From positions 310,001 through 374,000 of the forward strand of contig NC_019943.1 in the NCBI RefSeq assembly GCF_000327485.1: a stretch of 64,000 bases of DNA, in the 5' to 3' direction. Numbering within the stretch: the stretch's first letter is position 1; the number at the start of each line of letters is the position of its first letter. Shown one piece after another: positions 1-9,097 of the stretch. The notes below the pieces were generated by a model. The model did no database searches. It was not told where the DNA came from and saw only the letters and a program-made list of their open reading frames with translations. The DNA comes from Methanoregula formicica SMSP. Its GTDB lineage: Archaea > Halobacteriota > Methanomicrobia > Methanomicrobiales > Methanospirillaceae. The position numbers and the translations under genes were made by a program.

Positions 1-1
1 C

Positions 2-178
2 ATAGCCGAGAACCCGGAATTTTCCGGGTTTAAACTCGGCGAGCCCGTCAACATCGACGGCGGCATCCTGGTCGAAGGCGAAGGGGCGGAGTTGCAGATT
101 GATTACAGCTACCGCACGTTTTTATCGGGCGTGTGGGAATCCGGGTTAAAGGATGCGTCGGATATCCTGTTCGGGTAA
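2..178 (+). CDS. atpE: A-type ATP synthase subunit E, C-terminal end (5' part outside window)
   Basis: An open frame runs from the left edge to the TAA at 176-178 and encodes about 58 residues ending in DASDILFG. Position directly upstream of subunit C and the residue pattern ([18 protein letters not shown] followed by a short acidic tail) fit the C-terminal domain of subunit E, the peripheral stalk protein that links the A1 head to membrane subunit a. The stop lies 12 bp before the next start, and the ribosome-binding site of atpC overlaps this stop, so the two are cotranscribed. Only the end is visible; the assignment rests mainly on operon order. Confidence 0.85.
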   Translation: MAENPEFSGFKLGEPVNIDGGILVEGEGAELQIDYSYRTFLSGVWESGLKDASDILFG

Positions 179-190
179 GGAGGCACACGT

Positions 191-1246
191 ATGGGTGTGA
201 ATATTTCAGCACCGTACATCTATGTGTGCACCAGGATGCGGGTGCGGAAAGCCAAGCTCCTCCCGCGTGAGGAGTACATGCGGATGCTCAACATGAGCGT
301 TGCCGAGATCACCCGCGTCATCGAAGAAACCGAATACAAACAGGAGATCGACGAGCTTGGGACGGCGTTCAAAGGCATCGACCTAGTGGAAGTCGCCTTA
401 AGCTGGAACCTCGCAAAAGAATACCAGAAGATCCAGGAGATTGCACCGGGCACGCTCAAGGGCTTCACCCATGCCTATCTCCGGCGGTGGGACATCCAGA
501 ATGTCTTAACCATCCTCCGGGGCAAGGTGCAGGGTGAGAAACCCGGCAAGATCAAGGAGATATTAATCCCCGCCGGCAGCTTGGACAAGGTTGTGCTGGA
601 CCGGCTCCTTTCCGAAGAAAGCAACGAACGGATCATCGAACTGTTGAAAGGCCACCGGATGTTCCCGGTGCTTGCACGGGAGTTCCCGGCAGCAAAAGAG
701 TCCGGTTCGTTCTCCCATATGGAAAACGAGCTGTACAAGCAGTTCTACGGGGAGATCCTTGCCGATGCAAAGTCCGGGATCAAGGGCGCATCAGCGTTCC
801 TGTCCTACATCCAGCTGGAGATCGATATCAAGAATGCCAAGACCCTCTTCCGGCTCCGTGTGGATGCACAGACCGATGAGGATGTCCGGGACATGTTTGT
901 CACTGGCGGCACGCTCTCGGTGACGGACTTCACCAGCCTGGATTCCATCCGCGACACGAACGAGTTCATCGACCAGCTCAAGGTGAATTTCCGGAACGAA
1001 TCGCTCCATGCACTGCTGGACGAGCTGAAGGGCCAGAAAGGCAGCATCTCCGACATCGAGGTCCGACTGACCCGAGTCCAGCTTGAGCAGATGGAGAAGA
1101 TGAGCAAGCGGAATCCGTTCTCGATCCACCCGATTCTCGTATATCTCGAGAAGAAGAAGTACGAGGTCTTCAACCTGCGGGCACTTGCCCGGGGCAAGGA
1201 ATCGAGACTGCCGTCCGAGAAGATCGCGGAATACCTGGTGATGTAA
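191..1246 (+). CDS. atpC: A-type ATP synthase subunit C
   Basis: This 351-residue protein matches the usual length of archaeal subunit C (V-type subunit d family), the funnel-shaped, mostly helical adaptor that joins the rotor ring to the central stalk. The start ATG is set by a strong AAGGAGG about 8 bp upstream. It carries long amphipathic helices and short family-like stretches such as FTHAYLRRWDIQNV. The next gene begins at the base after its stop, so translation is probably coupled. The family call rests on length, composition and position between E and F. Confidence 0.93.
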   Translation: MGVNISAPYIYVCTRMRVRKAKLLPREEYMRMLNMSVAEITRVIEETEYKQEIDELGTAFKGIDLVEVALSWNLAKEYQKIQEIAPGTLKGFTHAYLRRWDIQNVLTILRGKVQGEKPGKIKEILIPAGSLDKVVLDRLLSEESNERIIELLKGHRMFPVLAREFPAAKESGSFSHMENELYKQFYGEILADAKSGIKGASAFLSYIQLEIDIKNAKTLFRLRVDAQTDEDVRDMFVTGGTLSVTDFTSLDSIRDTNEFIDQLKVNFRNESLHALLDELKGQKGSISDIEVRLTRVQLEQMEKMSKRNPFSIHPILVYLEKKKYEVFNLRALARGKESRLPSEKIAEYLVM

Positions 1247-1552
1247 ATGGAGATTGCAGTAATCGGCAACAGCGAGTTCATCCTCGGGTTCCGCCTTGCG
1301 GGCATCCGTAAGACCTATGCAGCGGAAAACGATGAGAAGCTCAATGAGCACATCACCACGGTGCTGCAGGACAGCGAGGTCGGTATCCTTGTCCTTAACT
1401 CAGGCGACATGGACAAGATCCCGCGGAGGCTCCGCGCAACGCTTGAGAATTCCGTGAAGCCGACCGTGATTGCGATTGGCGGTGAAGAGGAAGGCGGGCT
1501 CTCCATGCGGGAGAGAATCAAGAGATCGGTGGGTGTTGATCTGTGGAAGTAA
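1247..1552 (+). CDS. atpF: A-type ATP synthase subunit F
   Basis: A 101-residue protein starting immediately after the atpC stop. The N-terminal strand-turn [19 protein letters not shown] is the typical Rossmann-like start of subunit F, a central-stalk protein that contacts D and the A3B3 head and moves with rotation. Length (about 100 residues) is normal. The end of the gene overlaps the GTG start of atpA by 10 bp, consistent with translational coupling in the E-C-F-A-B-D order common in euryarchaea. Confidence 0.95.
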   Translation: MEIAVIGNSEFILGFRLAGIRKTYAAENDEKLNEHITTVLQDSEVGILVLNSGDMDKIPRRLRATLENSVKPTVIAIGGEEEGGLSMRERIKRSVGVDLWK

Positions 1553-3306
1553 AAGGAAAACAAGCAAACGGAAAACAAGGGGTCCTCAAAAGGATCGCCG
1601 GCCCTGTCGTTACGGCAGTCAACCTTGACGCCCACATGTACGATGTGGTGAAGGTCGGCAAAGAAGAGCTGATGGGAGAAGTCATCAAGATCCAGGGCGA
1701 GCACATTATCATCCAGGTATACGAGGATACATCCGGTATCCGCCCGGGTGAGCCGGTATCGAACACCGGGCTCTCGCTTGCCGTGGAACTCGGGCCGGGC
1801 CTGCTGACCAGTATCTATGATGGTATCCAGCGCCCGCTCTCGGTGCTCGTCGACAAGATGGGCAACTTCATCGAGCGCGGTGTGTCCGCGCCCGGGCTCT
1901 CCCACACGAAGAAATGGACCTTCAAGCCGCTCGTAAAGGCCGGCGACAAGGTCGAACCGGGTACGATCCTCGGCGAGGTTCAGGAAACGAACATCGTCCA
2001 CAAGATCATGCTCCCGCCCAACGCAAAGGCCGGCACGGTCAAGACGATCAAGAGCGGGGACTTCACCGTTGATGAGACCATCTGTGTCCTCGATGACGGC
2101 CGCGAGTTCCCGATGATCCAGCGCTGGCCGGTCCGTGTCCCGCGCCCCGTGAAGGAGAAGCTGAACCCGACGATCCCGTTGATCACCGGTCAGCGCATCC
2201 TTGACGGTCTCTTCCCGATCGCAAAGGGTGGCACCGCTGCAATTCCCGGCCCGTTCGGGAGCGGCAAGACGGTTACCCAGCAGCAGCTGGCAAAGTGGTC
2301 GGATGCCGAGATCGTGGTCTACATCGGCTGCGGAGAACGCGGCAACGAGATGACGGAAGTTCTTACGGAATTCCCGCACCTCGAGGACCCGAAGAGCGGA
2401 AAGCCCCTCATGGAGCGGACGGTGCTCATTGCAAACACCTCCAACATGCCGGTGGCAGCCCGTGAAGCATCGGTGTACACCGGTATCACCATCGCGGAAT
2501 ATTTCCGTGACATGGGGTACGATGTATCCCTGATGGCAGACTCGACCTCCCGCTGGGCAGAAGCCATGCGTGAGATCTCCAGCCGTCTCGAAGAGATGCC
2601 CGGTGAAGAAGGGTACCCTGCATACCTTGCAGCCCGTCTCTCGGAGTTTTACGAGCGCGCCGGTCTTGTTGAGACCCTCAATGGCGCCGGCGGGTCCGTC
2701 TCGGTTATCGGTGCGGTTTCCCCCCCCGGCGGAGACTTCTCGGAGCCGGTCACCCAGAACACCCTGCGTATCGTCAAGGTCTTCTGGGCACTGGACGCCA
2801 AGCTCTCCCAGCGCCGGCACTTCCCGGCCATCAACTGGCTGAACTCGTACTCTCTCTACCTGGAAGCTCTCCAGGACTATTACGACAAGGAAGTTTCCCC
2901 CGACTGGAACAAGATCCGGTCCTGGGCAATGGAAGTCCTCCAGAAGGAAGCAGAACTCCAGGAGATCGTGCAGCTCGTCGGTTCCGACGCCCTGCCCGAG
3001 GCTGAGCAGGTCACTATCGAAGTGGCCCGCATGATCCGTGAGATCTTCCTCCAGCAGAACGCGTATGACTCGGTCGACACGTTCTGTGACATGACCAAGC
3101 AGTACGACATGATGAAGGCGATCAAGATGTTCGCCGACCTTGCCTATGCCGCCCAGCTTGCCGGCGTTTCCCCGGCCCAGATCATCGGTGTCAAGAGCAA
3201 GGGCGAACTGCCCCAGATCAAGTTCATCAAGGACTACAAGCCCGAACTCGCGAAGATCGAGAAGCAGATGGACGCTGAGTTCAACACCCTGAGGTCGGCA
3301 GCATGA
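1543..3306 (+). CDS. atpA: A-type ATP synthase catalytic subunit A
   Basis: A 587-residue catalytic subunit of the A1 head. The Walker A loop GPFGSGKT is at about residues 236-243, preceded by the non-homologous insertion domain typical of V/A-type A subunits (about 120-200), and followed by the GERGNEM segment. It makes or hydrolyses ATP at the A-B interface, driven by ion flow through the membrane part. I use a GTG start at 1543 inside the atpF end; no ATG gives a better N-terminus. The stop TGA overlaps the atpB start as ATGA, so A and B are translationally coupled. Confidence 0.97.
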   Translation: MEVKGKQANGKQGVLKRIAGPVVTAVNLDAHMYDVVKVGKEELMGEVIKIQGEHIIIQVYEDTSGIRPGEPVSNTGLSLAVELGPGLLTSIYDGIQRPLSVLVDKMGNFIERGVSAPGLSHTKKWTFKPLVKAGDKVEPGTILGEVQETNIVHKIMLPPNAKAGTVKTIKSGDFTVDETICVLDDGREFPMIQRWPVRVPRPVKEKLNPTIPLITGQRILDGLFPIAKGGTAAIPGPFGSGKTVTQQQLAKWSDAEIVVYIGCGERGNEMTEVLTEFPHLEDPKSGKPLMERTVLIANTSNMPVAAREASVYTGITIAEYFRDMGYDVSLMADSTSRWAEAMREISSRLEEMPGEEGYPAYLAARLSEFYERAGLVETLNGAGGSVSVIGAVSPPGGDFSEPVTQNTLRIVKVFWALDAKLSQRRHFPAINWLNSYSLYLEALQDYYDKEVSPDWNKIRSWAMEVLQKEAELQEIVQLVGSDALPEAEQVTIEVARMIREIFLQQNAYDSVDTFCDMTKQYDMMKAIKMFADLAYAAQLAGVSPAQIIGVKSKGELPQIKFIKDYKPELAKIEKQMDAEFNTLRSAA

Positions 3307-4691
3307 AGGAATACAGGACTATCAACAAGATTGCCGGCCCCCTGGTTTTCGTAGAGAAGACTGAGCCGGTTGCTTACCAGGAACTCGTGAACGTCGTCCT
3401 CTTCGACGGGACGATCAAGCGTGGCCAGGTGCTGGACACAAGCGACGAGCTCGTGGTTGTCCAGATCTTCGAGACCACCACCGGTATCGGCAGGGACAGC
3501 GGTATCCGGTTCACCGGCGAGACCATCAAGATGCCCGTGGGCAAAGATATGCTTGGCCGTATCCTGTCCGGTGGCGGTAAGCCTATCGACGGCGGCCCGG
3601 AGATTGTCCCGGAGAAGCGCCTCGACATCACCGGTGCGGCCATCAACCCGTACGCCCGCGGCATGCCGGCAGATTTCATCCAGACCGGTATCTCCACGAT
3701 CGACGGGACCAACACCCTTGTCCGTGGCCAGAAGCTCCCGATCTTCTCGGGCGCAGGTCTCCCGCACAACAATGTTGCGCTGCAGATCGCCCGGCAGGCA
3801 AAGGTGCCCGGCTCGACCGAGAGTTTCGCCGTAGTCTTCGCTGCCATGGGTATCACCAAGGAAGAAGCGAACTACTTCATGCAGGACTTCGAGCGCACCG
3901 GTGCCCTCGAGCGTGCCGTCGTCTTCCTCAACCTTGCGGATGACCCGGCCGTCGAGCGTATCATCACCCCGCGTCTCGCCCTGACCACCGCAGAATACCT
4001 TGCCTTCGAGCTCGGTATGCACGTGCTGGTCATCCTGACCGATATGACCAACTACTGTGAAGCGCTCCGCCAGATCGGTGCAGCCCGTGAAGAAGTGCCC
4101 GGCCGTCGTGGCTACCCGGGTTATATGTACACGGATCTCGCCTGCATCTACGAGCGTGCCGGCATGATCAAGGGCCAGAAGGGTTCCGTTACCCAGATCC
4201 CGATCCTGACCATGCCCGGTGACGATATCACCCACCCGATCCCAGACCTGACCGGTTACATCACCGAAGGCCAGATCGTGGTCAACCGTGAACTGCACCG
4301 CAAGGGCATTTATCCGCCCATCAACGTGCTGCCCTCGCTTTCCCGTCTGATGAACCTCGGTATCGGGAAAGGTCACACCCGTGAGGACCACAAGAAGGTC
4401 TCCGACCAGATGTACGCCGGCTATGCAGAAGGCAATGACCTCCGCGGCCTGGTGGCCATCGTCGGTAAGGACGCGCTTTCCGAGCGCGACCGCCTGCTCC
4501 TTGAGTTTGCGGACCTGTTCGAGAACCGTTTTGTCCGCCAGGGGTATGACGAGGACCGCACCATCGAGGACACCCTCAACCTCGGCTGGGAGCTCCTCTC
4601 GTCGCTGCCGGTTGAACAGCTCACCCGTATCGACCGTGACCTCATCAACAAGTACCACCCCAAACTCAAGGCCGGTGCAAAGAAGGAGTAA
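3303..4691 (+). CDS. atpB: A-type ATP synthase regulatory subunit B
   Basis: A 462-residue non-catalytic subunit that alternates with A in the A3B3 hexamer. It starts with [18 protein letters not shown], the conserved beta-barrel entry, and shows the family pattern [15 protein letters not shown] and the GLPHNN segment at the place where catalytic subunits have a P-loop; no Walker A is present, as expected. Length is normal. It overlaps atpA by 4 bp (ATGA) and is followed 6 bp later by atpD. Confidence 0.97.
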   Translation: MKEYRTINKIAGPLVFVEKTEPVAYQELVNVVLFDGTIKRGQVLDTSDELVVVQIFETTTGIGRDSGIRFTGETIKMPVGKDMLGRILSGGGKPIDGGPEIVPEKRLDITGAAINPYARGMPADFIQTGISTIDGTNTLVRGQKLPIFSGAGLPHNNVALQIARQAKVPGSTESFAVVFAAMGITKEEANYFMQDFERTGALERAVVFLNLADDPAVERIITPRLALTTAEYLAFELGMHVLVILTDMTNYCEALRQIGAAREEVPGRRGYPGYMYTDLACIYERAGMIKGQKGSVTQIPILTMPGDDITHPIPDLTGYITEGQIVVNRELHRKGIYPPINVLPSLSRLMNLGIGKGHTREDHKKVSDQMYAGYAEGNDLRGLVAIVGKDALSERDRLLLEFADLFENRFVRQGYDEDRTIEDTLNLGWELLSSLPVEQLTRIDRDLINKYHPKLKAGAKKE

Positions 4692-4697
4692 CCAGCC

Positions 4698-5327
4698 ATG
4701 GCGCTGCGCGATGTCAAGCCAACCCGCTCGGAACTGATCAACCTGAAGAGGAAGATCCAGCTCTCCGAGCGCGGCTACAAGATCCTTAAGATGAAGCGCG
4801 ACGGGCTGATCCTTGAATTTTTCAAGGTACTCGCAGATGCAAAGGACTGCAAGGGGGATCTCCTCAAGAAGCACGCCCGCGCTGTCGAGATGATGGCGCT
4901 CGCAAACACCGTTGAGGGGGCCATCGGAGTGAAGTCGGCGGCATTCTCCGTCAAGGAAGTGCCGCAGATTGCCCTGAAGAGCAAGAATATCATGGGTGTT
5001 GTCGTGCCGCAGATCGAGTCCTCGAAAGTCAGGAAAACGCTCGCGGACCGCGGTTATGGTGTGCTCGGGACATCGACGGTCATTGATGAGACCGCATCGG
5101 CATTCGAGGAGCTCGTGGAAGCGATCATCATCAGTGCAGAAATTGAAACCACCATGAAACGCCTGCTCGACGAGATCGAGAAGACCAAGCGTCGGGTCAA
5201 CGCGCTCGAGTTCAAGGTCATCCCGGAACTCACCGCTGCCCGGGATTTCATCAAGATGCGCCTTGACGAGATGGAAAGAGAAGAGCTCTTCCGGATGAAG
5301 AAGATCAAGGCCCGCAGTACTTCATAA
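4698..5327 (+). CDS. atpD: A-type ATP synthase subunit D
   Basis: A 209-residue coiled-coil protein, the central rotor shaft of the A1 part. The N-terminal MALRDVKPTRSELINLKRKI and the long C-terminal helix (about 140-205, rich in E, K and L) are characteristic of the V/A-type D family. An AAGGAG sequence lies 5' of the ATG. The stop is 19 bp before pgk with no T-run or hairpin between, so pgk is probably on the same transcript. Confidence 0.96.
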   Translation: MALRDVKPTRSELINLKRKIQLSERGYKILKMKRDGLILEFFKVLADAKDCKGDLLKKHARAVEMMALANTVEGAIGVKSAAFSVKEVPQIALKSKNIMGVVVPQIESSKVRKTLADRGYGVLGTSTVIDETASAFEELVEAIIISAEIETTMKRLLDEIEKTKRRVNALEFKVIPELTAARDFIKMRLDEMEREELFRMKKIKARSTS

Positions 5328-5346
5328 CAGAAAAAGGGATTAATCG

Positions 5347-6564
5347 ATGCCGATTGGAACTATCAGGGACTTGGGAGCTGAGGGGAAAACAGTCCTCCTC
5401 CGGCTCGACCTCAACTCCCCCATCGACCCCTCATCCAACATTATTTTAGACGACAAGCGGTTCCGGGAGCACCTCCCGACCATCCATGCCCTGGACAAGA
5501 GCAAAGTCGTCATCATCACCCACCAGAGCAGGCCCGGCAAGAAGGACTTCACCACGCTCGAGGCCCATGCCGAAAAGCTGGAACAACTTCTCGGGAAACC
5601 CGTGACCTACGTGGACAGTATCTTCGGCAGGCACGCCCGCGAAGCCGTGCATAAGATGAAACCGGGCGAGGTCGTTATGCTGGAGAACGTCAGGTTCAAT
5701 GCCGAGGAGAACCTGACGCTGAAACCCGAAGAGGCAAAGAAGACCCATCTCATCAAAAGACTCTCCACGTTGGGGGATGTCTTTGTTAACGATGCGTTCG
5801 GCACTGCCCACCGGTCCCAGCCGACCGTTGTCGGTCTCCCCATGACCATGCGGTCAGCCGGGGGCCTCCTCATGGAGAAGGAGGTCTTCACGCTCTCGAA
5901 AGTCTTCTCGGGTGCGCCACGACCGGTCTGCATGGTGCTTGGCGGCACCAAGGTGGACGACTCAATCGACGTTGCAAGAAACGTGCTCGACAAGGGAATC
6001 GCGGACACGGTGATTGTTATCGGCGTCGTGGCAAACGTCTTTTTGATCGCGGCAGGGTACGATATCGGCAGACCCTCCACCCAGCTGATTGCCCAGCTCA
6101 AGTACCAGCCCGAGATCGAGAAGGCAAAGGAGATTCTTGGAAAATACAAGGACCGGGTTATCATGCCCCAGACGGTTGCTGTCCGCGAGAACAACCACCG
6201 GAAGGAATATCCTATCACGAAGATCCCCCCCGAAGACTGCCCGGTCCTCGATATCGGCATGGATGCAATCCACGACATGGTCGGGGTCTTAAAAAAGTCC
6301 GGCACCGTAGTCTTCAACGGCCCGGCCGGCCTCTTCGAGGAATCGGATTTTGCCACCGGCACTTACGAGATGATCAAGGCCGCCTCAAAGGTCGACTTCT
6401 CTGTTGTCGGCGGGGGGCATACCGCTGCGGTCATCGAGAAGATGGGTCTTGACGGCGACTTCACCCACATATCGACCGGCGGTGGCGCATGTATCGAGTT
6501 TTTGACCGGAAAAGTCCTGCCCGCGGTCGACGCCCTCGAGCAGTCAAAAAAGATATTCGGGTAA
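5347..6564 (+). CDS. pgk: Phosphoglycerate kinase
   Basis: A 405-residue enzyme interconverting 3-phosphoglycerate plus ATP with 1,3-bisphosphoglycerate plus ADP; in methanogens it mainly serves gluconeogenesis. Visible family features are the N-terminal LLRLDLNSPID, the nucleotide-binding NGPAGLFEE and the C-terminal ISTGGGACIEFLTGK. Length matches archaeal PGKs. It sits 19 bp after atpD on the same strand. The stop is followed at 6573-6578 by a T-run, and a convergent gene ends only 3 bp away. Confidence 0.97.
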   Translation: MPIGTIRDLGAEGKTVLLRLDLNSPIDPSSNIILDDKRFREHLPTIHALDKSKVVIITHQSRPGKKDFTTLEAHAEKLEQLLGKPVTYVDSIFGRHAREAVHKMKPGEVVMLENVRFNAEENLTLKPEEAKKTHLIKRLSTLGDVFVNDAFGTAHRSQPTVVGLPMTMRSAGGLLMEKEVFTLSKVFSGAPRPVCMVLGGTKVDDSIDVARNVLDKGIADTVIVIGVVANVFLIAAGYDIGRPSTQLIAQLKYQPEIEKAKEILGKYKDRVIMPQTVAVRENNHRKEYPITKIPPEDCPVLDIGMDAIHDMVGVLKKSGTVVFNGPAGLFEESDFATGTYEMIKAASKVDFSVVGGGHTAAVIEKMGLDGDFTHISTGGGACIEFLTGKVLPAVDALEQSKKIFG

Positions 6565-6566
6565 TC

Positions 6567-7052
6567 TCACTCTTTTTTCATTACGTCGAGCATCATTCCG
6601 GTAAGGAAGCTGTTCGGCCGTTTCCGGGATACAATGGCGGGCCTCTCGTACGCGGGCTTTGAGATGGTAACAATCTCGTCGGAAGTCCCCACCTGCATGA
6701 CCGGTTTTTCCAGATGCCTGCTCCGGCTCCGCATGGTTGAGAGAACGGCAAACGAGAATCCAAGTGCCGTGAACATGAAGAGACAGACCGCAAAGATCGC
6801 GGTGATACCGAGGATCAGGCCGAAGCGGGTCTCCTGCAGGAGCGCCCAGATGCCGACAATGAATACGATCCAGAAGATGAGGACCGCGATCTTCGTGGAC
6901 TCGATGGGGCTTGCAAGGCTGCGTTCACGTTTCTCCTCGTCGTCGGTCGGGAAACGGTCAATCATCTTTCCGAGCGCAAGGAGTGCAATGCTGCAGCCGA
7001 TGGCAAACACCCCGACAATCGGGAGAAGCAACAGGAGAATCTCGTTCATCAT
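6567..7052 (-). CDS. Small integral membrane protein of unknown function
   Basis: About 161 residues with three hydrophobic segments (roughly residues 5-28, 55-77 and 79-105) and a charged cytosolic tail of about 50 residues. I do not recognise a family. The start is chosen at ATG 7052 because GAGGTGA lies just upstream; a GTG at 7058 and an ATG at 7049 are possible. A TATA-like CTTTTTATAG (7087-7098, minus strand) would give a short leader containing that ribosome-binding site. It converges on pgk with a 2-bp gap. Confidence 0.7.
   Translation of the reverse strand: MMNEILLLLLPIVGVFAIGCSIALLALGKMIDRFPTDDEEKRERSLASPIESTKIAVLIFWIVFIVGIWALLQETRFGLILGITAIFAVCLFMFTALGFSFAVLSTMRSRSRHLEKPVMQVGTSDEIVTISKPAYERPAIVSRKRPNSFLTGMMLDVMKKE
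6573..6578 (+). terminator. T-run terminator after pgk
   Basis: Six consecutive T on the + strand about 9 bp after the pgk stop. Archaeal RNA polymerase ends transcription at oligo-T. The run lies inside the last codons of the convergent gene at 6567-7052. Confidence 0.5.
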
Positions 7053-7175
7053 GGTCACCTCACGATAATTCCCCTTTAACTGCCGCGCTATAAAAAGTAT
7101 TCCATATGAATTATTTAGGAAATACGAGTGCCGGTTTCTGTAGTACTTATGAATTATCGCGGGCGTTTAACAGCC

Positions 7176-7206
7176 TATTTATAGTATTTTACCCTATTTT
7201 TTAGGG
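7176..7206 (+). promoter_or_regulatory. Promoter and candidate operator of the ribbon-helix-helix gene
   Basis: TATA box TATTTATAG at 7176-7184 is centred about 28 bp before the ATG at 7208, so the mRNA should be leaderless. A perfect inverted repeat CCCTA-N5-TAGGG at 7192-7206 lies exactly where transcription should start, a plausible autoregulatory operator. Confidence 0.5.
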
Positions 7207-7207
7207 A

Positions 7208-7522
7208 ATGGCTGTAAAAGTACAGGCGAGCCGCGGGGAACGTGTTGCGATCTCCTATAAAATGCCCCCCAATATCTACGAGAAAGTCAATAAACTCGTG
7301 TACGAGGAAAAGAAGTTCTCTACGGTCTCGGACTGTATCACGCAAGCTTTATTATCCTTCGTCGATAATCACCACGATATGGGACAGTTCAGGGAACTGT
7401 TCAAGGATTATATGTCATCAGAGGAAGGAAGGGAGCTCATGAAAACGATGATGAAAGAAGTGCTCCTCGATGTGTTGTCCCACCAGAAGATGGAAACAAA
7501 GGATGCCAAGGGTAATCCATAG
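7208..7522 (+). CDS. Ribbon-helix-helix type DNA-binding protein
   Basis: A 104-residue protein. Residues about 10-50 have the ribbon-helix-helix pattern: a short strand (ERVAISYKMP) then two helices (NIYEKVNKLVYEE and VSDCITQALLSFVDNH). Such proteins bind DNA as dimers through the strand. The C-terminal half is an acidic, Met-rich helical tail of unknown role. No toxin partner gene lies beside it, so a lone transcriptional regulator is more likely than an antitoxin. The start follows a TATA box at leaderless spacing and an inverted repeat that may be its own operator. Confidence 0.72.
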   Translation: MAVKVQASRGERVAISYKMPPNIYEKVNKLVYEEKKFSTVSDCITQALLSFVDNHHDMGQFRELFKDYMSSEEGRELMKTMMKEVLLDVLSHQKMETKDAKGNP

Positions 7523-7600
7523 GTAACGTACTTCCCCGTCTCTTTTCTCCTCCCTGTAGCCTGCGTTATTGATTATTGAACTGGAAGGATCGCTTGTATC

Positions 7601-8080
7601 ATGCACATCCGAGTTATCTCCGTCGGCAGGATCAAGGAACGGTTCCTGCAGGACGGCATCCTTGAATATGAGAAGCGCCTGCGCCCCTATGCGAAGATCC
7701 AGATCATCGAGGTTCCCGAAGAGAAACGCCCGGTGTCTGCAACCCCGCCAATTGAACGGGCTGCGATGGCAAAGGAAGGGGAACGAATCTTTGCAGCCAT
7801 CCCCGAGGGCTCGTATGTTGTTGCGCTTGACGTCAACGGGGAGGACTGGTCAAGCACGGCCCTTGCCGAAGCCCTCTCGCGCTGGGAACTTGCCGGCAAC
7901 AACCAGATCGCATTCATCATCGGCGGAGACCTCGGGCTTGCCCCGGCAGTTCTCTCAAGGAGCAACCTCCGGCTCTCCCTCTCGCACATGACGTTTACCC
8001 ATCCGATAGCCCGCCTTCTTCTCATCGAGCAGATCTACCGGGCGTTCCGGATCCTCCGGGGCGAACCCTACCATAAGTAA
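7601..8080 (+). CDS. rlmH: 23S rRNA (pseudouridine1915-N3)-methyltransferase RlmH
   Basis: A 159-residue SPOUT-class methyltransferase that uses SAM to methylate pseudouridine 1915 in helix 69 of 23S rRNA. Diagnostic features are the start MHIRVISVGRIK, the glycine-rich SAM-site loop IIGGDLGL in the C-terminal half and the invariant C-terminus RGEPYHK. Length is normal for the family. A T-run at 8098-8103 follows. The downstream membrane cassette starts 83 bp later. Confidence 0.95.
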   Translation: MHIRVISVGRIKERFLQDGILEYEKRLRPYAKIQIIEVPEEKRPVSATPPIERAAMAKEGERIFAAIPEGSYVVALDVNGEDWSSTALAEALSRWELAGNNQIAFIIGGDLGLAPAVLSRSNLRLSLSHMTFTHPIARLLLIEQIYRAFRILRGEPYHK

Positions 8081-8097
8081 CGAATTACGGGATCGTC

Positions 8098-8103
8098 TTT
8101 TTT
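8098..8103 (+). terminator. T-run after rlmH
   Basis: Six T on the + strand 18 bp after the rlmH stop, in the 83-bp gap before the next gene; a plausible archaeal terminator. Confidence 0.35.
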
Positions 8104-8163
8104 CAGAAAATCCGATACATTTTTCTTATTCAAGATCTGATTTCGAGACAGGAAGGAAGTTCC

Positions 8164-8505
8164 GTGGTCATCGAGGTACTGTCCTACAAGGCAAGCAGCC
8201 TCAATCCGCTGTTCAAATGCCTTATCATCATCCTGTACATCATCGGGACATGGTTCTTTTATCTTGCCTGGAGGAAATACGGGGGCAACCTGAAGATCAT
8301 CGCCGGGGCATTGATGTGCGGCGGTATCGCTGCCTGCATCGGGGCTGGTGCCCGGTTTTTGGGGGACTACCTCATCCAGTTCAAGTGGATGGAGAGCACC
8401 GGCGCCATCATCTTTGCACTCGTCAGTCTTTTTGTGGCCGTTCTCGTGTACAGGAAATTCTCCGAGATTGCCGAAGCGTTCGGGCTGAAAGGGGGAGGAG
8501 AATAG
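8164..8505 (+). CDS. Membrane protein of unknown function, first gene of a three-gene cassette
   Basis: 113 residues with three hydrophobic helices (about 17-36, 45-62 and 78-98) and a charged C-terminus ending GLKGGGE. Start GTG at 8164. The last bases form part of an AGG-rich ribosome-binding site for the next gene, which begins at the base after the stop. I do not recognise the family. Tight packing with 8506-8838 and 8835-9059 suggests the three products work together at the membrane. Confidence 0.72.
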   Translation: MVIEVLSYKASSLNPLFKCLIIILYIIGTWFFYLAWRKYGGNLKIIAGALMCGGIAACIGAGARFLGDYLIQFKWMESTGAIIFALVSLFVAVLVYRKFSEIAEAFGLKGGGE

Positions 8506-8838
8506 ATGGCCGACCTTCTCGATTACAACACGAGCCCGCTTGTGCTTATCCTGAAAGGTGCAGCCCCGCTCATCTTCCTTGTGGCGCTGGTGCTGTACGT
8601 TGCCATCCGTCGCTTTTTCACCGGGAAGATCCGTCTTTTCCTCGATACTCTTATCCTGTTTGCGTTCTTCACTTTTGTCGCCGGCTGGCTCCGTATATAT
8701 GCCGACGGCACCGAGTTCGGGTTCACAAATGAGTATTCCCTGCGGTGGTTGCAGTCCATCGGGTACATCGTATCGGCCGGCTGCTTTATTTATGCGGGAT
8801 ATCGGCTGCTGCACCTGTCCGGGGAGGAGAAGCCATGA
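8506..8838 (+). CDS. Membrane protein of unknown function, second gene of cassette
   Basis: 110 residues, also with three hydrophobic helices (about 16-34, 43-60 and 82-103), so the topology resembles its upstream neighbour even though the sequences differ. It begins at the base after the upstream stop with GGGGGAGG nearby, and ends in TGA overlapping the next ATG as ATGA. No known domain is visible. Confidence 0.72.
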   Translation: MADLLDYNTSPLVLILKGAAPLIFLVALVLYVAIRRFFTGKIRLFLDTLILFAFFTFVAGWLRIYADGTEFGFTNEYSLRWLQSIGYIVSAGCFIYAGYRLLHLSGEEKP

Positions 8839-9059
8839 CGGAATATTCGGACCGTATCATGCTAATTCTCGAACCGAAAATCGGCCATGCACTGGCCCAG
8901 TCCGCACTCCGTATCAAGTGCAAGAAGCTCGGGATCGCGCCGGAACATATCACATCAGAAACGCTTCCCGTGCTGGCAGACGATCTCTATGAGCCGCTCC
9001 GGATCTTTGCCGGCGATGAATTTGCCCGGGGACTAGTCACCCAGATAAAGGCCCTTTGA
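8835..9059 (+). CDS. Small soluble protein of unknown function, third gene of cassette
   Basis: 74 residues starting MTEYSDRIMLILEPK at an ATGA overlap, with GGGGAGGAG upstream. It is soluble and mixed helical, with a repeated spacing of LA and DD/LY motifs. I suspect it belongs to a small domain also found attached to methanogen signalling proteins, but this is from memory of the pattern only. Its coupling to two membrane proteins suggests a cytosolic partner. Confidence 0.68.
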   Translation: MTEYSDRIMLILEPKIGHALAQSALRIKCKKLGIAPEHITSETLPVLADDLYEPLRIFAGDEFARGLVTQIKAL

Positions 9060-9097
9060 GTAAGGGAATCCCGCCCTGGTAGTTCGTGTTCCCCGTT

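Noticed and set aside
1315-2820. Long open frame (about 500 codons) on the minus strand opposite atpF and atpA
   Set aside because: It is the reverse of real ATP synthase genes in GC-rich DNA; no family pattern, and the plus-strand genes are certain.
3234-4874. Open frame of 546 codons opposite atpB
   Set aside because: Shadow of atpB and atpD; composition is typical of reversed GC-rich codons.
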